A program made the translations under genes and the position numbers. A stretch of 25,573 nucleotides of DNA, taken from QHXQ01 sp036389375. GTDB lineage: Bacteria; Acidobacteriota; Blastocatellia; Pyrinomonadales; Pyrinomonadaceae. The notes under the pieces were generated by a model that saw only the letters and a list, made by a program, of their open reading frames with translations, was not told where the DNA came from and did not search any database. This document shows positions 1-7,448 of this stretch, one piece after another. The DNA is taken from assembly GCA_036389375.1 (NCBI GenBank), contig DASVQA010000163.1, positions 1 through 25,573 of the forward strand, given 5' to 3'. Position 1 is the first letter of the stretch. Each line of letters begins with the position of its first letter.

Positions 1-36
1 ACCCCCCCCCCGCTTCTATTTAACGCGCCCGCGTCC

Positions 37-621
37 TCAATACAAACCCGGCACGACCGCCGCCGGCACACGCCGCGCATAAGCTTCATACTGCGCGCCG
101 AAAGCCGCCCGCAGCAGCCGTTCTTCGCTACGCACGCGCACGACCGTGCCCATCCAGAAGACGAGCAGGCCGACGAGCAGCGCCGGCCCGTAGCTGTGAG
201 TCAGCCCCGTCGCCAGCAGCAGCCCGAACATGCCCGTGTAGATCGGATGGCGCACGAGCGCATACGGCCCGTCCATCACGAGCCTGTGCCCTTCAACCAG
301 CCGCGCCGTCAAACTCCATTCCTTGCCGAGCGTCCGCACCGCCGCCGTCACCAGCCAGATCGAGCCGACCGCCAGCACCACCGCCAAGCCGAGCAACCCG
401 ACATCGAACGCCCGGCTAAAACCGACCAGCGGCTTGAACCGGCGCGACGCAGACCAGACCACCACATAGCTCAACGCTTGCAGAACTATCCCGACGCGCG
501 AGCGCACGTCGCGCGTCCGCTCCGCGCCTTGCGCCGGCTTACCGCGCAGGAAGACGAAGAAGACGACCCCAAACGCGACCCAGCAGCACAGGACGAGCAG
601 GAAGGCGATGACATGAAACAT
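37..621 (-). CDS. Isoprenylcysteine carboxyl methyltransferase (ICMT)-like membrane protein
   Basis: This 194-residue protein is a probable integral-membrane methyltransferase of the ICMT/phospholipid-methyltransferase superfamily. Hydrophobic segments lie at about residues 3-27, 72-95 and 130-160. The C-terminal half carries the family signature: GPYALVRHPIYTGM, where the RHP-Y core contacts S-adenosylmethionine, then an RSEERLLRAAFGAQYEAY segment ending in a Pro/Gly-rich tail. Bacterial members methylate varied or unknown substrates, so the substrate cannot be named. It lies 36 bp downstream of the metallophosphoesterase gene on the same strand and is probably co-transcribed with it. I see no clear ribosome-binding site before the ATG at 621. 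The family call is firm and the biochemical role is open. Confidence 0.87.
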   Translation of the reverse strand: MFHVIAFLLVLCCWVAFGVVFFVFLRGKPAQGAERTRDVRSRVGIVLQALSYVVVWSASRRFKPLVGFSRAFDVGLLGLAVVLAVGSIWLVTAAVRTLGKEWSLTARLVEGHRLVMDGPYALVRHPIYTGMFGLLLATGLTHSYGPALLVGLLVFWMGTVVRVRSEERLLRAAFGAQYEAYARRVPAAVVPGLY

Positions 622-657
622 AAAAGCTGGCTGTGGTCAGTTGGCCTTAAGCTGTTT

Positions 658-1503
658 TTATTCTGCTGCGCGGCGCAGGCGCAGCACGGCGACTTCAGGA
701 CGTGCGCCGAGCCGCACGGGCAGGCCGACCGTGCCCGTGCCGCGCGAGACGTAGAGTTGCGTCGCGCCGCGCCGGTAGAGACCGCGCAGGTATTTGAACT
801 CGTTGACGAAGCGGACGAGTGCGCCGACGAAGGGCAGACGCACCTGTCCGCCATGCGTGTGCCCGCTCAGGATGAGCGAGACGCCTTCGGTCTGCGGCAG
901 GTCAAGCACGACTGGCTGATGCGACAAAAGGAGCGTGGGCCGGCGTCTGTCCACGCCGTTGAAGGCGCGCGCCCAATCGCTTTTGGCCCACGACCAGTCG
1001 TCCACGCCGACGAGTTGCAACGAGTCGCCGCCGCGCGTGATGACTGTGTGCGCGTTATCGAGGACGCCGATGCGCGCCTGCCGGAGCGCGCGCATGGTCA
1101 ACTCGGCGTCGGTGTAATGATCGTGATTGCCCAGCACGGCCCAGACGCCCGCAGGCGCTTGGAGCGTGCCTAAGAGTTCGGCGCAGGGCCAGACGTAGCT
1201 CGGCCGCGCCGTCGTGTAGTCGCCGGTCAGCGCGATCATGTCGGCGCGCGCGCTCTGCGCCAGTTCGACGACGTGACGCACGTCCGTGCGCGAGACAATC
1301 GGGCTGTGATGCAGGTCTGAGAGTTGCGCGATGCGGAAGCCGTCGAAGGCGGGCGGCAGATTGGGGATGTGTATGTCGGTTTCGGTCAGTTCATAGGCGT
1401 GCGGCTCGACGAGGCCGGCATAGGTTGAAGTGGCCGCCGCGCCGACCAGTCCGGTCGCCGCCAGCCCGCGCATGAATTGTCGCCGCGTCACAGTCATCGT
1501 CAT
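658..1503 (-). CDS. Tat-exported metallophosphoesterase (YkuE/YaeI-like)
   Basis: This 281-residue calcineurin-like phosphoesterase has all the binuclear-metal motifs in order: SDLH (Asp63, His65), GDY (Asp95), GNHDH (Asn126, His127), SHQP (His195) and GHTHGG (His215, His217). The N-terminus has a twin-arginine signal, TRRQFMRGLAATG followed by a hydrophobic Ala/Gly stretch to about residue 30, so export of the folded, metal-loaded enzyme by the Tat pathway is likely. Related YkuE/YaeI enzymes act at the membrane or cell surface, some on lipid-linked substrates such as UDP-diacylglucosamine; the substrate here is not determined. The start could be Met1 or Met3 (6 bp later); both keep the Tat motif. 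It is the first gene of a probable two-gene unit with the ICMT-like gene. Confidence 0.93.
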   Translation of the reverse strand: MTMTVTRRQFMRGLAATGLVGAAATSTYAGLVEPHAYELTETDIHIPNLPPAFDGFRIAQLSDLHHSPIVSRTDVRHVVELAQSARADMIALTGDYTTARPSYVWPCAELLGTLQAPAGVWAVLGNHDHYTDAELTMRALRQARIGVLDNAHTVITRGGDSLQLVGVDDWSWAKSDWARAFNGVDRRRPTLLLSHQPVVLDLPQTEGVSLILSGHTHGGQVRLPFVGALVRFVNEFKYLRGLYRRGATQLYVSRGTGTVGLPVRLGARPEVAVLRLRRAAE

Positions 1504-1754
1504 GGTCAGCGCCAGACCGCGATTGTAACACCGTCGCGCGCCGCTTCGGGCGCAAGCAAACGCTGCGCGCGCTCAGATTGGTGAGCTATCGGGTCGTCGT
1601 GGACGCTTGCCTGCATGGCACGCTGATGGACATCCCCGCCGCTTGCGCGTAAGATGAGGGAGAATCGAGTCAGAGCACACTCCCTTCGCCAGCTTCTCTG
1701 GAATCAGCCAGATCATCTGAAGCACACGAGCCTGCCTTTTTACAGGAGCTAAAC

Positions 1755-2075
1755 ATGTTCACCCGCCAAGTCACGATGAAACTCAAAAGAAATGCCGCGC
1801 CCGAGCTTACGCTCGTGATCGAGCAGGTGATCATGCCGCTGCTGCGCAAGCAGCCCGGCTTCCGCGATCAACTCACGCTCATCGCGGCTGACCGGCTCGA
1901 CGCTGTCAGCTACACCTTCTGGGCCAGCCAAGCGGATGCGGAAACATACAACCGCACGACCTACCCGGAAGAACTGCGCGCCATGATGAGCGTGATCGAG
2001 AAGAACCCGCGCGTCCAGACGTTCGAGGTCGCCAACTCCACCTTCCAGCAGTTTGCGACCGCCCACGCTGCGTAA
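1755..2075 (+). CDS. Small dimeric alpha/beta-barrel protein (antibiotic biosynthesis monooxygenase-like)
   Basis: This 106-residue soluble protein has the size and pattern of the ABM/ferredoxin-like dimeric alpha/beta-barrel superfamily: an N-terminal strand, a helix containing IEQVIMPLLRKQPGF, a strand (DQLTLIAAD), a strand with SYTFWASQADAETY, and a C-terminal helix. The PGF-x-(12-20)-W-x-(S/T)-x-x-(A/D)-x-x-Y arrangement is common in such proteins, which range from quinol monooxygenases to stress-response proteins without known activity. A good ribosome-binding site (AGGAG at about 1743-1747) precedes the ATG. It is flanked by 250-bp gaps on both sides and appears to be a single-gene unit. 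Specific function is unknown. Confidence 0.75.
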   Translation: MFTRQVTMKLKRNAAPELTLVIEQVIMPLLRKQPGFRDQLTLIAADRLDAVSYTFWASQADAETYNRTTYPEELRAMMSVIEKNPRVQTFEVANSTFQQFATAHAA

Positions 2076-2225
2076 AAAGCAGCGCGCGAACTTGAACAGG
2101 TTACGCGGCGGCCAAGCCGGGCGCGCAACTTAGCGCCGCGCTCCGGCACTGGCGCACGCTAGATGACTGGCCCTGCTCGTCCGCGCGGCTAATCCCTTAA
2201 GCCCCGCCGCAGCCATTAAAACCCC

Positions 2226-2253
2226 TTGACATTTTAGCGCGCACGGTTAGATT
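2226..2253 (+). promoter_or_regulatory. Candidate sigma-70-type promoter for the TPR gene
   Basis: A perfect -35 box TTGACA (2226-2231) is followed after 16 bp by TAGATT (2248-2253), a 4/6 match to the -10 consensus. It sits about 70 bp upstream of the ATG at 2326 in a locally AT-richer stretch. This is pattern matching only. Confidence 0.45.
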
Positions 2254-2325
2254 CTCACCTGCCTTTAAGCAAGCGCGCACAACCAGCGCATCATCCGGTT
2301 GCTGCCCTGCCTGACAGGAGTCGCT

Positions 2326-4011
2326 ATGCACCTGCACAAGTTCAACCGGCTTGTCATCAGCCTTGTGCTAGTCCTGCAAGGGCTGTGGCTCAACGCCCCA
2401 CAGCCCGCGTCCGCGCAGCGCAAGCCGGGGCGGCGCGCGCCCGCGCGGACGAGCACGCAGACGGGCACGGCGGGCGACGGCGCAAGCGATAAACCGGCGA
2501 GCCGCTACGTCGTAGAGGGCTTGCGCTACGCGGGCGAAGGCCAGTGGGCGGAGGCGATCAAGGCTTACCGGCACGCGTTGGTGGATAATCCGCAGGATGC
2601 GGACGCCTATCTGAACATGGGCGACGCATACTTGAACACGGGCAACGACAAGGAAGCCATCGCGGCTTATCAACAGGCCGTCCGCTTTGCGCCGCGCAGC
2701 GCCGACGCGCAATACAGTCTCGGCGCGGCCTACAATTTCACCGAGCAGTACAGCGCCGCCTTCAAACCGCTCGTGCAGGCCGTCAATCTCGATCCCGCTT
2801 ACGCCGAAGCGTACTACGGCATCGGCTACGCTTATCAAAAGTTGGACAACTACAAGGACGCGCTCGGCTATTTGCAGAAAGCCATCCGCCTCAAACCCGA
2901 CTACCCGGACGCCTACCTCGCGCTCGGTCTGACCCAACTCGGCCTCGGCAATGTGAAAGCGGCCGAGGCGCAGCTAAAGGCGCTGCAAGGCATGGATGCA
3001 ACGGCGGCCAAAGAGTTGGATAAGGCCATCACGAAAGCTGCGGGCGCGGCGCGCGCGACCGCACAGGCGACGCCCGCCGCGCAGAGCAATCAAGCGCCCA
3101 CTACGCCGCAGAGCAACGCGCAGGCAACGGAGCCAAAACCGGGCCGCGCAACCGCGCCAACGGCCGGGCAGGCGGTCAACAATGTGGCCCCGCTCGCCGT
3201 CGAGTTGAGTTTCTGGGACAGCATCAAGAACAGCAACGACCCTGCCGAGTACGCGGCTTATCTGAAGAAGTACCCGGACGGGCAATTCGTCGAACTGGCG
3301 CGCATACGCCTGCGCGCCCTCGAAAGCAAAAAGAGCGCGCCGGCCACGAACGCAGTCGAGCGCACGCACGAAGAGACGCCGCCCGTCCAGCCAGACCCGG
3401 CGCAGGCGCAAGCCTCAGCGAGCGCCGCGCCCGCGCGCACCCTGCCCGACAGCACGCCGCCCGTCAACGAGCCTATGAGCAGCCCGTCGCCAACCAGCGC
3501 GCCGCCGGGCCATACGACACCGCCGGCCGCCGAAAAACCGGCCGAGGCCGAGACTCCCGCGACGCTCGAAGAGACGCTTGGCTGGATCAAGCTTTACTTG
3601 CCCGTCAAGTTCACTTATCAATTCACGACGGCGGGTGCTGCGCCCGGTGCGCCGCCAGTCGCGCACGACGCGCGCGTAGATTACGAGTTGCTCCGCTTCG
3701 ATAGTTGTCAGCTTGAATGGCGCGACCAGAGCGACACGCTCGCCGTCGCGCTCGCCGATCTCGATCCGGCCAGCGTCAAGGTTGAGCCGCGGCGGCAACC
3801 GGACACGACGTTCAGCGTCGAGGTCTGGAATCTGAGCATCACGGCGAGCGGTGGCAAGGGCGCTTTCACGGAAACCAAAGGCGACCCAGACGGCGCGGTC
3901 AACCACTACAACGGCATTGACCTGCAATACAACGATAAAGCGCGCGCCGAACGGCTGGCGCGCGCCCTGCAACGCGCGATTAAACTCTGCGGCGGCCAGA
4001 GCGCGTCTTAG
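2326..4011 (+). CDS. Secreted TPR-repeat protein with Pro/Ala-rich linkers and unknown C-terminal domain
   Basis: The 561-residue protein begins with a signal peptide (basic HLHKFNR, hydrophobic core, cleavage probably after PASA near residue 30). Five tandem tetratricopeptide repeats cover about residues 58-227, with typical ALxNxGxAY and A-x-x-x-P-x patterns, so it probably binds protein partners outside the cytoplasm. A disordered Ala/Gln/Pro linker follows. A short module at about 293-331 (FWDSIKNS, then AYLKKYPDGQF) resembles one seen next to TPR, Sel1 or caspase-like domains in other bacteria. A second Pro-rich linker leads to a domain at about 420-561 that I do not recognise. I chose ATG 2326 over an in-frame TTG at 2299 because CAGGAG lies 5 bp upstream and the signal peptide starts cleanly there. 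Confidence 0.88.
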   Translation: MHLHKFNRLVISLVLVLQGLWLNAPQPASAQRKPGRRAPARTSTQTGTAGDGASDKPASRYVVEGLRYAGEGQWAEAIKAYRHALVDNPQDADAYLNMGDAYLNTGNDKEAIAAYQQAVRFAPRSADAQYSLGAAYNFTEQYSAAFKPLVQAVNLDPAYAEAYYGIGYAYQKLDNYKDALGYLQKAIRLKPDYPDAYLALGLTQLGLGNVKAAEAQLKALQGMDATAAKELDKAITKAAGAARATAQATPAAQSNQAPTTPQSNAQATEPKPGRATAPTAGQAVNNVAPLAVELSFWDSIKNSNDPAEYAAYLKKYPDGQFVELARIRLRALESKKSAPATNAVERTHEETPPVQPDPAQAQASASAAPARTLPDSTPPVNEPMSSPSPTSAPPGHTTPPAAEKPAEAETPATLEETLGWIKLYLPVKFTYQFTTAGAAPGAPPVAHDARVDYELLRFDSCQLEWRDQSDTLAVALADLDPASVKVEPRRQPDTTFSVEVWNLSITASGGKGAFTETKGDPDGAVNHYNGIDLQYNDKARAERLARALQRAIKLCGGQSAS

Positions 4012-4092
4012 TGCAGGCCGCGCCGTCGCAAGCTGGCATCCTCCTCAACGTTTTTTCCGTCAGCACTAACGCAGGTGCGCCGCCCGTGCGCG

Positions 4093-4110
4093 GTCGAGAC
4101 CTAACTCGAC
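4093..4110 (+). promoter_or_regulatory. Inverted repeat upstream of sthA
   Basis: GTCGAG (4093-4098), a 6-base spacer and CTCGAC (4105-4110) form a perfect 6-bp inverted repeat ending 25 bp before the sthA start codon. It could be an operator or a leader hairpin. In GC-rich DNA a repeat of this size may occur by chance. Confidence 0.25.
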
Positions 4111-4135
4111 GCGTCCGGCCGGGCACGAGGAATCT

Positions 4136-5533
4136 ATGCAAAAGTATGACGTGATCGTGATCGGCTCGGGCCCCGCCGGGCAGCGCGCCGCCATTCAGGG
4201 CGCGAAACTCGGCCGGCGCGTCGCCGTCGTCGAGCAGCGCGAGGTGATCGGCGGCGCAGGCATTAACACGGGCACGATCCCCTCGAAGTCCATGCGCGAA
4301 GCCGTAGTACACCTGTCGGGCTATCAGTATCAGGCCATCTACGGCATGAGCTATCGCGTGAAGGAGCACATCACCATCAATGATCTCTCCTTCCGCGTGC
4401 AGTATGTAATCAAGACCGAGATTGACGTGACGCAGTCGCAACTCTCGCGCAACGGCATCGAGGTCTTGACGGGCCGCGCCAGTTTCCTTGACCCGCACCG
4501 CATCCGCATCGAGAACGTGCGCGGGCAGGTGGACGAATACGAGGCCGATCTGATCGTCATTGCGACGGGCACGCGCCCCGCCGAATCTTCGCTCGTCCCG
4601 TTCAACAACCGCACCATCATCAATAGCGATCAGATCTTCTCGCTGCCTGCCTTGCCGCGCACCTTCATTGTGGTCGGCGGCGGCGTCATCGGCGTCGAGT
4701 ACACTTCGATGTTCGCGGCGCTCGGCGTGCGCGTGATCCTCATTGAGAAGATGCCGCGCCTGCTCTCGTTCGCCGATCAGGAGATGGTCGAGGCGCTCTG
4801 CTATCACCTGCGTGATAACCGCGTGACCATGCGTCTGAATGAAGAGGTCGAGAGCGTCGAGGAACTGCCGGACGGCACGGTCGTGGCGAATCTGAAGAGT
4901 AAGAAGCGCGTGTCGGGCGATGCGCTGCTCTACGCGGTCGGGCGGCAGGGCAACGTGGACGAGTTGAACCTCGCCGCCGCCGGACTCGAAGCTGATGCGC
5001 GCGGGCGCATCGCGGTGGATGGAGAGTACCGGACGAAGCAGCCGCACATCCTCGCCGTCGGCGACGTGATCGGTTTTCCGTCGCTCGCTTCTGTCTCGAT
5101 GGAGCAGGGGCGCATTGCGGTCGGGCGTGCGCTCGGCGCAAACGTACACACAGAGCCGGGCAGCTATCCTTACGGCATCTACACCATCCCCGAAATCTCT
5201 TTCGTCGGCAAGACCGAGGAGCAGTTGACCGACGAGGACGTGCCCTATGAGACGGGCGTCGCCTACTACCGCGAGATCGCGCGCGGGCAGATTCGCGGCG
5301 ACACGACCGGGCGCTTGAAACTCATCTTCCACCGCGAGACGCGCGAAATTCTGGGCGTCCACATCATCGGCGAAGGCGCAACCGAGATACTGCACATCGG
5401 CCAAGCCGTATTGGTCTTAAAAGGCACGGTTGATTATTTCGTCAATACCGTCTTCAACTACCCGACGCTCGCCGAGTGCTATAAAGCGGCCGCCTTCAAC
5501 GGCATCAACAAGCTCGCGCGCTTCGCCAGTTGA
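4136..5533 (+). CDS. sthA: Soluble pyridine nucleotide transhydrogenase (Si-specific NAD(P)+ transhydrogenase)
   Basis: This 465-residue FAD-containing cytoplasmic flavoprotein should transfer hydride between NADPH and NAD+. It has the FAD-binding GSGPAG (10-15), a GTIPSK segment (46-51), the ATGTRP motif (143-148), the NAD(P)-binding GGGVIGVEY (181-189), the second FAD motif AVGD (307-310), and a C-terminal dimerisation domain with FNYPTLAE. The two redox-active cysteines of dihydrolipoamide dehydrogenase and glutathione reductase are absent (Gly43 and Thr46 in their region), and the usual HP of the His-Glu dyad is YP, exactly as in E. coli SthA. Length matches SthA. GAGGA precedes the ATG. 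It heads a probable three-gene operon; the next gene starts 23 bp after its stop. Confidence 0.95.
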   Translation: MQKYDVIVIGSGPAGQRAAIQGAKLGRRVAVVEQREVIGGAGINTGTIPSKSMREAVVHLSGYQYQAIYGMSYRVKEHITINDLSFRVQYVIKTEIDVTQSQLSRNGIEVLTGRASFLDPHRIRIENVRGQVDEYEADLIVIATGTRPAESSLVPFNNRTIINSDQIFSLPALPRTFIVVGGGVIGVEYTSMFAALGVRVILIEKMPRLLSFADQEMVEALCYHLRDNRVTMRLNEEVESVEELPDGTVVANLKSKKRVSGDALLYAVGRQGNVDELNLAAAGLEADARGRIAVDGEYRTKQPHILAVGDVIGFPSLASVSMEQGRIAVGRALGANVHTEPGSYPYGIYTIPEISFVGKTEEQLTDEDVPYETGVAYYREIARGQIRGDTTGRLKLIFHRETREILGVHIIGEGATEILHIGQAVLVLKGTVDYFVNTVFNYPTLAECYKAAAFNGINKLARFAS

Positions 5534-5556
5534 GTTGCAGGGAAAGAGGTTAATTT

Positions 5557-6459
5557 ATGACGCGGACAATCGGCGTGTTGGCAACGGAGCATGTTGCGGT
5601 CGGGCTGGTCGAGGCGCACAAACTCGTCGGCGCGATCCGACGCTTTCCCGAAACGGAGAGCCGGGCGGATCAGTTGGGCAACATGCCGGCGCAGGCGATT
5701 GTCGAGACGCTCGCGGAACAGATCGCTGCGGTCGCCGTCGAACATGACGTGGCGGCCATCGGCGTCGGTTTTCCCGGCGTCATACGCGACGGCGTCGTTG
5801 AAGACTCGCCCAATCTGCATCAGGTCAAAGGGCAAAAACTGCGCGCCGATCTCACGGAGTTGCTGCGCGGTCGGGGGCTGACTGCGCCCGTCGAGATCGT
5901 CCACGACGCCGACGCGCTCGCCGCCGGCCTTGCCGCCACCCACGCGCAACTCGACAAGGTGATCCGCGTCTGGGCGCTTCTTGGCAACGGCGTCGGCTTC
6001 GGGCGCTACCCGCAGGCCGACGGCTACTGGGAAGGCGGGCACTCGGTCGTCACGCTCGACCCGAAGGAGAACTTCTGCGGCTGCGGCGGGCGCGGCCACC
6101 TCGAAGGCATCATGGGCAACAACGCCATCCGGCGGCGCTTCCTCGATCTCGAACCCGAAGAGGTCTTCGCGCAGGCGCAAGGCGGCGACGAACGCTGCGC
6201 GGCTTTCGTCAAGCTCTACCACCGCGCGCTCGCCGCCGCGACCGCCACCAACATACACATGGAAGGCCCCGGCCAGTTCTTCATCTCCGGCCCCAACGCG
6301 CGGCACGTCGAACTCAACCTACTCGAAGGCTACCTGCACGACATGATCAAGATGAGTCCGCTGCAAGGCAGCAAGCTTGAAGTCGTCGCCTCGACGGACG
6401 AGACGATCATCATCGGCGCAGCCGTCAGCGCCGCGCAGGCGGCCCGGGCGCGCGGTTAA
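5557..6459 (+). CDS. ROK-family protein with degenerate nucleotide-binding motifs
   Basis: This 300-residue protein has the ROK (repressor, ORF, kinase) fold: GVGFPGVIRDG with PNL (69-86), an HDADALAAG segment (116-124) at the usual NDAN position with the catalytic Asp117 kept, and a GH...CGCGGRGHLE zinc region (161-183). ROK members are sugar kinases or repressors; there is no N-terminal helix-turn-helix, so this resembles the kinase branch. However, the N-terminal phosphate-loop motif DxGGT is missing (residues 5-16 read IGVLATEHVAVG), the second phosphate motif TGIGGG is LGNGVGFG, and the last zinc Cys is His181. Substrate and even activity are uncertain. It follows sthA by 23 bp and precedes the APH-like gene by 30 bp. 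Confidence 0.85.
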   Translation: MTRTIGVLATEHVAVGLVEAHKLVGAIRRFPETESRADQLGNMPAQAIVETLAEQIAAVAVEHDVAAIGVGFPGVIRDGVVEDSPNLHQVKGQKLRADLTELLRGRGLTAPVEIVHDADALAAGLAATHAQLDKVIRVWALLGNGVGFGRYPQADGYWEGGHSVVTLDPKENFCGCGGRGHLEGIMGNNAIRRRFLDLEPEEVFAQAQGGDERCAAFVKLYHRALAAATATNIHMEGPGQFFISGPNARHVELNLLEGYLHDMIKMSPLQGSKLEVVASTDETIIIGAAVSAAQAARARG

Positions 6460-6489
6460 CGCAGGGGTGGGGAAAGCTCTTGGCTTAAA

Positions 6490-7422
6490 ATGACCTCCCT
6501 TCCGCAATTCAACTCGCTGCCGGAGAAGCTCGTCACGAACCTGCGCAATACGTTCGGCGCGGCGGGCGAGGCGTTGTTGCGCGAACTGCCGCGCATCGTG
6601 GCCGAGAGCGCGGCGCGTTGGGACTTGACGCTCGCCGCGCACTTTCCGAATCTCAGTTTCAATTACGTCGTACCGGGCCGACGCCGCGACGGCACTCAGA
6701 TCGTGCTGAAGATCGGCGTGCCCGACAACAAAGAGTTGTTGACGGAGTTGGCCGCGCTGCGCGTCTTTAACGGGCGACGCATGGCGCGCCTCCTTGATGC
6801 GTTCGTGCCGGACGGCGTGCTGCTCCTCGAACGCATCCGGCCGGGCACGTCTCTGCTGCATGAGCCTGACGATGCGCGCGCCACGCGCATCGCGGCCGAG
6901 ACGATGCGCGACTACTGGCCGGGCGTGCCGGCCGCACATTCGTTTCCGTCGGCCGCTAAATGGTGCGAGGCGTTTCAGCGATTGAGACGGCGATTCGACG
7001 GCGACACAGGCCCGCTGCCGGCGGCGCTCGTCGCTCGCGCTGAAGAGTTGGCGGCGGAGCTTTTGGCCTCGGCGCAGACAGCGGTGCTCTTGCACGGCGA
7101 CCTGCATCAGGACAACATTTTGGCGGCGGGCGGCGCGGGCTGGATGACGATTGACCCTAAAGGAGTCGTGGGTGAACCGTGCTACGAGGTGGGCGCGTTC
7201 CTGCGTAATCCGCTCGACCTCTTTAACGATGCAGAGAGAGCGCGGGCGACGAGCGCACGCAGGCTCGACATATTCGCCGAAGTGCTCGGTTTTGATCGGG
7301 CGCGCATGGCGCGGTGGGCGCTCGTGCAGACCGTCTTATCCGCTTGTTGGAGTCTGGAAGATGGCGAGGGCGACTGGGCGGGCGCGCTATCCTGCGCCGA
7401 GACGTTTGCCCGCCTGTCGTAG
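6490..7422 (+). CDS. Aminoglycoside/hydroxyurea phosphotransferase-like kinase (APH(6) family)
   Basis: The 310-residue protein has a protein-kinase-like small-molecule phosphotransferase fold. Visible motifs are the ATP lysine in VLKIG (Lys74), a glutamate in TELAAL (Glu86), the catalytic loop HGDLHQDN (202-209, Asp204 and Asn209) and the metal-binding IDPKG (Asp222) followed by GEPCYEVGAFLRNP. The IDPKGxxGxPxYExAxxLRNP pattern is characteristic of the streptomycin 6-kinase/hydroxyurea phosphotransferase branch. Chromosomal members often have unknown natural substrates, so resistance should not be assumed. It is the last gene of the sthA-ROK unit and converges on the NACHT gene with 21 bp between the stops. 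A purine-rich GGGGTGGGG lies unusually far upstream, about 20 bp before the ATG, so the start is slightly uncertain. Confidence 0.88.
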   Translation: MTSLPQFNSLPEKLVTNLRNTFGAAGEALLRELPRIVAESAARWDLTLAAHFPNLSFNYVVPGRRRDGTQIVLKIGVPDNKELLTELAALRVFNGRRMARLLDAFVPDGVLLLERIRPGTSLLHEPDDARATRIAAETMRDYWPGVPAAHSFPSAAKWCEAFQRLRRRFDGDTGPLPAALVARAEELAAELLASAQTAVLLHGDLHQDNILAAGGAGWMTIDPKGVVGEPCYEVGAFLRNPLDLFNDAERARATSARRLDIFAEVLGFDRARMARWALVQTVLSACWSLEDGEGDWAGALSCAETFARLS

Positions 7423-7448
7423 CGAGCAGTAAGCCCTGCGCGGCTACG
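7418..7448. terminator. Two-part hairpin spanning both convergent stop codons
   Basis: CGTAGC (7418-7423) pairs with GCTACG (7443-7448), and inside it GCAG (7426-7429) pairs with CTGC (7436-7439). The structure spans the stop codons of the APH-like gene and the NACHT gene and works on both strands. No real T-tract follows, so it is only a plausible bidirectional terminator. Confidence 0.4.

Noticed and set aside
2..11. Run of ten C residues at the window start
   Set aside because: Could be phase-variable, but it lies downstream of a gene's stop codon at the edge of the window and nothing links it to a start or promoter.
196..1173. Long plus-strand open frame of 325 codons opposite the ICMT-like and metallophosphoesterase genes
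   Set aside because: It spans two well-supported minus-strand genes and the gap between them; its His/Arg/Gln-rich composition is typical of the antisense of GC-rich genes.
3980..5404. 474-codon minus-strand open frame opposite sthA
   Set aside because: sthA is unmistakable on the plus strand; the frame is an antisense shadow with no recognisable motifs.
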